64,000 nucleotides of DNA, from NCBI GenBank assembly GCA_964007475.1, contig OZ023274.1:36479816-36543815 (forward strand), read 5' to 3'. Below are positions 58,733-64,000 of the stretch, piece after piece. Every line of letters starts with the position of its first letter. Position 1 is the stretch's first letter. Below the pieces are notes generated by a model, which ran no database searches, had not been told where the DNA came from, and worked only from the letters and a program-made list of their open reading frames with translations. This stretch comes from Hybos culiciformis. Its lineage: Eukaryota > Arthropoda > Insecta > Diptera > Hybotidae. A program made the position numbers and the translations under genes.

Positions 58733-61700
58733 TAATAATAGTCGTCTGTACATAGAAGATAAAACTTCTGGTTTAAAGTTTCTCATTGACACTGGTGCTG
58801 ACATATCGGTCATTCCTCCAAATCCTTCTCAGAGAACAACTAATGAAGATTCTTTTGCACTTTATGCAGCGAATGGTTCTAGAATTAAAACTTTTGGTCA
58901 ACGTTTATTAAATTTAAGTTTTGGTCTTCGAAGAGTTTTTCGATGGCAATTTGTTATTGCTGATGTTTCTAAATCAATTATTGGTGCAGATTTTTTGGAA
59001 AATTTTGGTCTTATTGTTGATTTAAAAAATAAATGTCTTATTGATGGTGTGACTTCAATCAAATCGATTGGTGAAATCGTGAGCCATAACACTCTTTCAA
59101 TTAAAACTATTGTAGGTAATTCAATTTTTCATCAACTTTTAGGAGAATTTCAAGAAATTGTTTTACCTTTATCAAAAACTAAAGCTATTAAACATCAAGT
59201 TAGACATTATATTGAGACAAAAGGTCCTCCGGTTTTTGCTAAAGCGAGACGATTATGCACAGAGAAATTACAAGCTGCCAAACATGAATTTGAATTTATG
59301 TTGGAGAATGGTATATGTCGTCCCTCAAAGAGTTGTTGGGCTAGCCCTCTGCATATGGTTCGCAAAAGTAACGGTGATTGGCGTCCATGTGGAGATTTTC
59401 GACGATTAAATGCTGTTACAGTTCCGGATCGTTATCCAATTCCTCATATTGAAGATTTTGCTTGTTGTCTTGAAGGCAAACGAATTTTTTCAACAATTGA
59501 TTTGGTTCGAGCGTATCACCAAATTCCAATGGCTGAAGACGATATTGAAAAAACAGCGATTATAACTCCTTTTGGACTTTTTGAGTTTCCACAAATGACG
59601 TTTGGTTTGTGTAATGCTGCCCAAACATTTCAAAGATTTATTAACCAAATTATTAATGGTTTAAATTTTTGTTTTGCGTATCTGGATGATATTTTAGTGG
59701 CATCGGCAAATGAAGAAGAACATCTTCAGCATTTGAGGCAATTGTTTATTCGCCTTCAAGAGAATGGAGTAAATATTAACATGGAGAAATGTGTTTTTGG
59801 TGAAGAAAAAGTTAAGTTTCTTGGTTATTTAATTTCCGGTGAAGGCACTCAACCTCTCCCAGCAAAAGTTGCAGCGATTTTGGAATACAAGAAACCTGAA
59901 ACTGTTCAAGAACTTCGACGCTTTTTAGGTATGCTAAATTTTTATCGAAGATTTCTACCTAATGCGGCTAGTTATCAAAAGATTTTACATGAATGTTATA
60001 AAGGTAATAAGAAAAATGATAAATCCAGATTAATTTGGAGTGAAGAAAAAAATGAAGCTTTTAATAAATGTAAAGAAAATCTAGCAAATGCTACTCTTTT
60101 AGCTCATCCTTTGAAAGATGCAAAAATAGCAGTTACTGTAGATGCTTCAGATTTTGGAATGGGAGCTGTGATTCAACAACTAAATAATAATGATTGGCAA
60201 CCTCTTGCATTTTTTTCAAGAAAATTAAGTGTGGCTCAGAATAAATATAGTGCATACGATCGAGAACTTTTAGCTATTTATTCTGCAATCAAACATTTTA
60301 GATTTATGATTGAAGGTCGTCAAATTATCATTTTTACGGATCATAAACCTTTGATTTTTGCATTTAAGCAAAAGGTTGAGAAAGCAAGTCCACGTCAAAT
60401 AAGACACCTTGATTTTATTGGTCAATTTTCTACCGATATACGCCATATTTCCGGTAAAGATAATATTGTAGCTGATGCATTATCTCGAATTCAAGTCATT
60501 TCTATTGATGGTTTTACTAATTTTCAACAATTAGCAAAGGAACAAGAAAATGATGAAGAATTGAAGAAGTTAATTCTTTCAAAAAATACATTTACTCTTA
60601 AATTGCTAGAAATTCCAAACTCTTCAAATTTAGTAACTTTTGAGATTTCATCTAATGTGCCAAGAGCATACATTCCTTCGTCTCTTAGAAGAGTTGTGTT
60701 TGATAATATTCATAATTTATCCCACCCAGGTGTTAAAGCGACACGAAAACTTTTAACGAGAAAATTCTTTTGGCCTAATATGAACAAAAATTGTAATGAA
60801 TGGTCTAAATGTTGTTTAGTTTGCCAAAAATCGAAGATTCAGCGTCACACTTGTAGTCCTTTGGAGAGTTATCCCATACCAAGTAATCGATTTCAACATG
60901 TTAATATTGATATAATTGGACCTCTTCCAATTTCAGAAGGTTTTTCCTACGTTTTGACTTGTATTGACAGATTCAGTAGATGGCCTGAAGCTATTCCAAT
61001 TCCTGATATGAAAGCTGAAACTGTTGCTCAAGCTTTTCTTTCTGGTTGGATTGCTCGATTTGGTGTTCCTGAGAAAATTACAACAGATCAAGGAAGACAA
61101 TTTGAGTCTCAGTTATTTAAAGAATTATCTAAAGTTTTGGGAGTAAAATTGATTCACACGACAGCCTATCATCCACAAGCAAATGGAATCGTTGAACGAT
61201 GGCATCGTGTTCTTAAGACAGCAATTAAATGTCATCAAACGGATCGGTGGGTCAAAGTTTTACCGCTTGTGTTATTAGGTCTAAGAACTTCAATTTTGGA
61301 AACTTTAGATGCTTCTACAGCTGAATTGGTTTATGGTTCAACTTTACGTTTACCAGGAGATTTTTTCAACATTATTAAAAATAATAGCAATACATCATCT
61401 TTTATTCAAGATTTACGAAATCAAATTGATAAAATTAAACCTGTCCCAACTTCAAAACACATTAGAGGGAAATTCTTTGTTCATCAAGAACTTAAGACGT
61501 GTAGTCATGTTTTTATTCGTCAAGATTTAGTGAGGAAACCTTTACAACCACCGTATGATGGACCTTTTCTAGTTTTAAAGAGAAATAAGAAATTTTATAC
61601 AATAAAAATTAAAAATCAAGAAAAAGTAGTTAGTATTGATAGACTTAAGCCAGTTTTTCAAGGATTAGAAAGTAATTTTTCATCAGATAAAGAAGATAAA

Positions 61701-61769
61701 GAAGAAAAAATTGTTAAGAGAACAAGATTTGGTAGAATTATTAAAGAAGTAATCGAATTTTCGATATAA
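58686..61769 (+). CDS. pol: Pol polyprotein of the gypsy element (PR-RT-RH-IN)
   Basis: The frame is open from the slippery site for 1027 codons with no stop. It has no ATG near its start, which fits expression by frameshift. Order of domains: aspartic protease ([14 protein letters not shown], catalytic Asp near residue 35, IIGADFL flap end); reverse transcriptase ([28 protein letters not shown], catalytic YLDD near 332); RNase H ([33 protein letters not shown]); integrase with an HHCC zinc domain (near 676-715) and a DD35E triad at D742, D801 and E837 ([21 protein letters not shown]). The C-terminal tail is short, basic and lacks an obvious chromodomain. All catalytic residues that I can check are present. 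Confidence 0.93.
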   Translation, partial: GKLIGQTFEATNSSGHNNSRLYIEDKTSGLKFLIDTGADISVIPPNPSQRTTNEDSFALYAANGSRIKTFGQRLLNLSFGLRRVFRWQFVIADVSKSIIGADFLENFGLIVDLKNKCLIDGVTSIKSIGEIVSHNTLSIKTIVGNSIFHQLLGEFQEIVLPLSKTKAIKHQVRHYIETKGPPVFAKARRLCTEKLQAAKHEFEFMLENGICRPSKSCWASPLHMVRKSNGDWRPCGDFRRLNAVTVPDRYPIPHIEDFACCLEGKRIFSTIDLVRAYHQIPMAEDDIEKTAIITPFGLFEFPQMTFGLCNAAQTFQRFINQIINGLNFCFAYLDDILVASANEEEHLQHLRQLFIRLQENGVNINMEKCVFGEEKVKFLGYLISGEGTQPLPAKVAAILEYKKPETVQELRRFLGMLNFYRRFLPNAASYQKILHECYKGNKKNDKSRLIWSEEKNEAFNKCKENLANATLLAHPLKDAKIAVTVDASDFGMGAVIQQLNNNDWQPLAFFSRKLSVAQNKYSAYDRELLAIYSAIKHFRFMIEGRQIIIFTDHKPLIFAFKQKVEKASPRQIRHLDFIGQFSTDIRHISGKDNIVADALSRIQVISIDGFTNFQQLAKEQENDEELKKLILSKNTFTLKLLEIPNSSNLVTFEISSNVPRAYIPSSLRRVVFDNIHNLSHPGVKATRKLLTRKFFWPNMNKNCNEWSKCCLVCQKSKIQRHTCSPLESYPIPSNRFQHVNIDIIGPLPISEGFSYVLTCIDRFSRWPEAIPIPDMKAETVAQAFLSGWIARFGVPEKITTDQGRQFESQLFKELSKVLGVKLIHTTAYHPQANGIVERWHRVLKTAIKCHQTDRWVKVLPLVLLGLRTSILETLDASTAELVYGSTLRLPGDFFNIIKNNSNTSSFIQDLRNQIDKIKPVPTSKHIRGKFFVHQELKTCSHVFIRQDLVRKPLQPPYDGPFLVLKRNKKFYTIKIKNQEKVVSIDRLKPVFQGLESNFSSDKEDKEEKIVKRTRFGRIIKEVIEFSI

Positions 61770-61779
61770 CATTTTTTCT

Positions 61780-61790
61780 GAAGGGGGAGT
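61780..61790 (+). promoter_or_regulatory. Polypurine tract
   Basis: GAAGGGGGAG ends a few bases before the 3' LTR (at 61794). It is the expected plus-strand primer. Confidence 0.8.
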
Positions 61791-61793
61791 ATC

Positions 61794-62709
61794 TGTGGCA
61801 TCATATAATAATATAATAAATAATCTAGTTATTTTTGTATGTTTTATGTTTCAAAATAATTTATATTAAATCAGATAGCTTTTTGCTTTAAGGGGGTCTT
61901 CTACTCTAGAGGCTCGAATTTCGAGCGTTTTTCGGCAGTCGATAAAAAAAAAGCATTTGATAATTTTACTATCCATTTTTTTATCATGTGTTTATTTATA
62001 TTTAAAGAATACACAAAATAAATTTCAAAAAAAAAAAAATTTTTTTTCATCAAGTTATGCATCCTTGAAGTAGAGGGGGGAAAAAAAAAGCAGTGTCCTC
62101 ATCACCATGATTTCCGCCCTTGTGGTCATCTGAAAAATAAAACAATGATGGATTCTTGATTAGTATGAATGTCGCTATCGCATGAACCAACGAAACTGAA
62201 AAAAAATTTTTTTTCATAAAATGGCGGCTACTCAAAAATAAAGGTCGATTTTTTCACTAATTTTTCAACTTTGTCGAATTTTTTAAAAATATTAAAAATT
62301 TTTAATTTTTATTTTTTGTTGGTTCATGCGTTAGAGAGATATATAAAGAATATTAATGCCAAATTTCACGTAAATCAGCTGATTAGAACTTGAGATATTG
62401 TGGTTACCGCATCGAAAAAAGTAGTTTCGAGAAAAACGCGTTTAAAGTTTTACGTTGCCACGACACTAAAACGTTGCCACGACACTAAAACGGCTATAAC
62501 TTCGGAAATAATTTGAATTTTGAAAAATCCTTTTAGAGAGATATTTTTGAATATATAAACTATCGAATTATGAAAAAAAAAATTTTTCGATTTTTTGAAA
62601 TTTCTAGAGTAGAAGACCCCCTTAAAACGAAATTGTCGATGTTTTATAAATAATTATTAATAAAATAATTTATTTAAATATTAAAATAATTTTTATAATT
62701 CATCCCACA
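61794..62709 (+). repeat. 3' LTR interrupted by a 730-bp MITE
   Basis: Positions 61794-61891 and 62626-62709 together equal the 182-bp 5' LTR exactly. The insertion added 730 bp plus a duplicated TTAA. Confidence 0.93.
61892..62621. mobile_element. 730-bp piggyBac-like MITE in the 3' LTR
   Basis: The ends GGGGGTCTTCTACTCTAGA and its exact complement form 19-bp TIRs. TTAA occurs once in the empty 5' LTR and on both sides here (61888-61891, 62622-62625). TTAA duplication with G-rich ends fits piggyBac mobilisation. No transposase is encoded; the internal frame at 62050-62235 is short and not convincing. A tandem ACGTTGCCACGACACTAAAA pair lies near 62450. Confidence 0.92.
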
Positions 62710-62713
62710 GTAC

Positions 62714-63523
62714 TATTAATAGTTACTTTATTTTAATTCGAAAACTAAAGCAGATTTTTAAATTTTCCAGATATACCTACACCAATTTGACTTGTAGGTA
62801 AATTAATTCTCAAAAAAAGAGATCTACATGCTATTTAAATGATGGTAACCAAATAATTTCAAGGCAATTTCGACATCTAATTTAAATGTAGACATTGTAA
62901 TTCCAATCAGTCCCATAATGTGAAAATTATTTTCGGATAATAGTGTAATAATTATGATAGTTTATACAATAAGCTTGAGAAATTTCAAGATTCCGTTATA
63001 ACTCTAGACGGTTAGACAATAATAATTCAAATGTTTCAACAAGATTAAAATTTCTGATTTTGCTATTAAATATAAAAAAACGTTAAGAAACGACTTTAAT
63101 TTTTATAAATTAATTTAATAGAAAACAACTTAAATAGTTTCATAACTAATCACTATTTCTGTAAAATATGCTTAGAAGAGTAGGGTAAAATACTCAAATA
63201 GGCCACCTTACTCATTTTTTCATTTAAAGCAAATTAAAAAAGCTTCATTTTCAACATTAATTTATTTACTCCATTTACTCTTCCTTTTATGTAAGTTTTT
63301 GGCTTGGACGGACGTTCTTAATTTTCATAATGTTTTGACATTTGGTAATACATGTTTACTAATTTTATTTATAACAACAAAATTTGTACACAAAAAAATG
63401 AAGTATGAATTATGAAGCTTCATAACCCCCCACTTACACAGGCTGTTTTCGAAGATTGAAATGAAGATTTTTTTGAATATTGTGTAAAAGTTGTATACAA
63501 TTTTTTCATTTTATACACAATAG
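62714..63523. other. AT-rich flank of the gypsy insertion
   Basis: About 0.8 kb with no supported gene or complete repeat. Confidence 0.5.
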
Positions 63524-64000
63524 GCCTTCTCCTTGAAAAAATTTAAGAATTCGAAATTCTGCATTTCAAAATCCTAATGTATTTTGTTAGTATAATTTAA
63601 TGTCAAAAAAAAGTTTTCGGGAGCGCATTTCTTTACTTTTTTTTCTAATTTTTAAAATATTTTTAAAATATCTATTTTGACGTTTATTTTGTTTGATTTT
63701 TTTTATATTTTGACAGTAATGATATTTCAAATTCATAAATTTCAAATACACGCTCTGAGGCGTGTATTTGAAATTCACAACAACAAAAAAATGTACACTA
63801 GGCCTTCTCCCTGAAAAAAATTTAAGAATTTGAAATTCATGCATTTCAAATTCCTAATGTATTTTGTTAGTGTAAATTTTTTTGTTGTTGTGAATTTCAA
63901 ATACACGCCTCAGAGCGTGTATTTGAAATTCATGAATTTGAAATATCATTACTGTCAAATTAAAAAAAAAAATCAAACAAAATAAACGTCAAAATAAAAA
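63524..64000. repeat. Dispersed palindromic repeat, truncated by the window edge
   Basis: The block GGCCTTCTCC(C/T)TGAAAAA...ATGTATTTTGTTAGT occurs at 63524-63590 and 63798-63880. Between and beyond lie two inverted arms (63670-63790 and 63880-64000) built on the CAAATACACGCTCTGAGG palindrome and a TTTTGACGTTTATTTTG end. The arms pair over about 120 bp and run off the window. The palindrome also occurs at 19294-19343, and the TGTATTTTGTTAGTGTAA part flanks the giant inverted repeat at 18456. Confidence 0.75.

Larger units (their letters stand above)
57589..62709 (+). mobile_element. Ty3/gypsy LTR retrotransposon, structurally intact
   Basis: The element has two LTRs, a primer binding site, gag, a frameshifted pol and a purine tract, and is flanked by GTAC at 57585-57588 and 62710-62713. 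The two 182-bp LTRs read identically once the 730-bp MITE in the 3' LTR is removed, which implies a recent insertion. Without that MITE the element is about 4.4 kb. There is no env-like frame. It inserted exactly at the GTAC of the right terminus of the composite TIR element. Confidence 0.93.

Noticed and set aside
57589..62709. Endogenous retrovirus (errantivirus) with env
   Set aside because: Pol ends at 61769 and the 3' LTR starts at 61794, leaving no room for env. It is a plain Ty3/gypsy retrotransposon.

Overview
This window looks like nuclear DNA from an insect. It is very AT-rich, it has genes with GT-AG introns, and it carries dispersed TAGGTA/TACCTA-rich simple sequence, a eukaryotic fused glutamate synthase, a LOTUS-Tudor piRNA-pathway gene, and many insect-type transposons. 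I cannot fix the order (Diptera, Lepidoptera or another) from sequence alone.

Two host genes can be rebuilt with confidence. (1) On the minus strand, 14933 to 6663, a three-exon gene encodes a 445-residue LOTUS + Tudor protein of the Tejas/TDRD5 type. Its exons lie at 14933-14870, 10162-9194 and 6967-6663, and both junctions keep the frame. Its introns are packed with LINE fragments, MITEs, a 419-bp hairpin and tandem repeats. (2) On the plus strand, 37984 to 49167, a 14-exon gene encodes a complete 2101-residue glutamate synthase. It carries the glutamine amidotransferase, 3Fe-4S, FAD and NADH domains in one chain, and every exon junction stays in frame. A third, weaker candidate is a 131-residue ORF at 54029-54424 with a Cys-x2-Cys...Cys-x2-Cys pattern.

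Layout. 0-5.2 kb: a minus-strand LINE, a decayed Tc1 transposase and a rearranged RNase H-bearing LINE piece. 6.6-14.9 kb: the Tejas-like gene with its transposon-filled introns. 15.16-18.45 kb: a large inverted repeat of two head-to-head copies of a TTAA-flanked element, starting only 229 bp upstream of the Tejas-like start codon. 18.5-20 kb: hAT-like and Harbinger-like MITEs. 20-37.9 kb: long AT-rich DNA with islands of nested TIR elements (22.9-24.6, 29.3-32.5 and 34.1-34.5 kb) and one tRNA-derived SINE. 38-49.2 kb: glutamate synthase. 49.3-54.9 kb: mostly featureless. 54.9-57.6 kb: a composite inverted-repeat element. 57.6-62.7 kb: an intact-looking Ty3/gypsy retrotransposon with identical 182-bp LTRs, a tRNA-Trp type primer site and a canonical -1 frameshift site. 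A 730-bp TTAA-flanked MITE sits inside its 3' LTR. 63.5-64 kb: a palindromic repeat cut off by the window edge.

The window is a layered record of insertions. Several elements can be dated relative to one another because an empty-site copy (the other palindrome arm or the other LTR) lies in the same window. No bacterial-type system, CRISPR array, rRNA or functional tRNA gene was seen.
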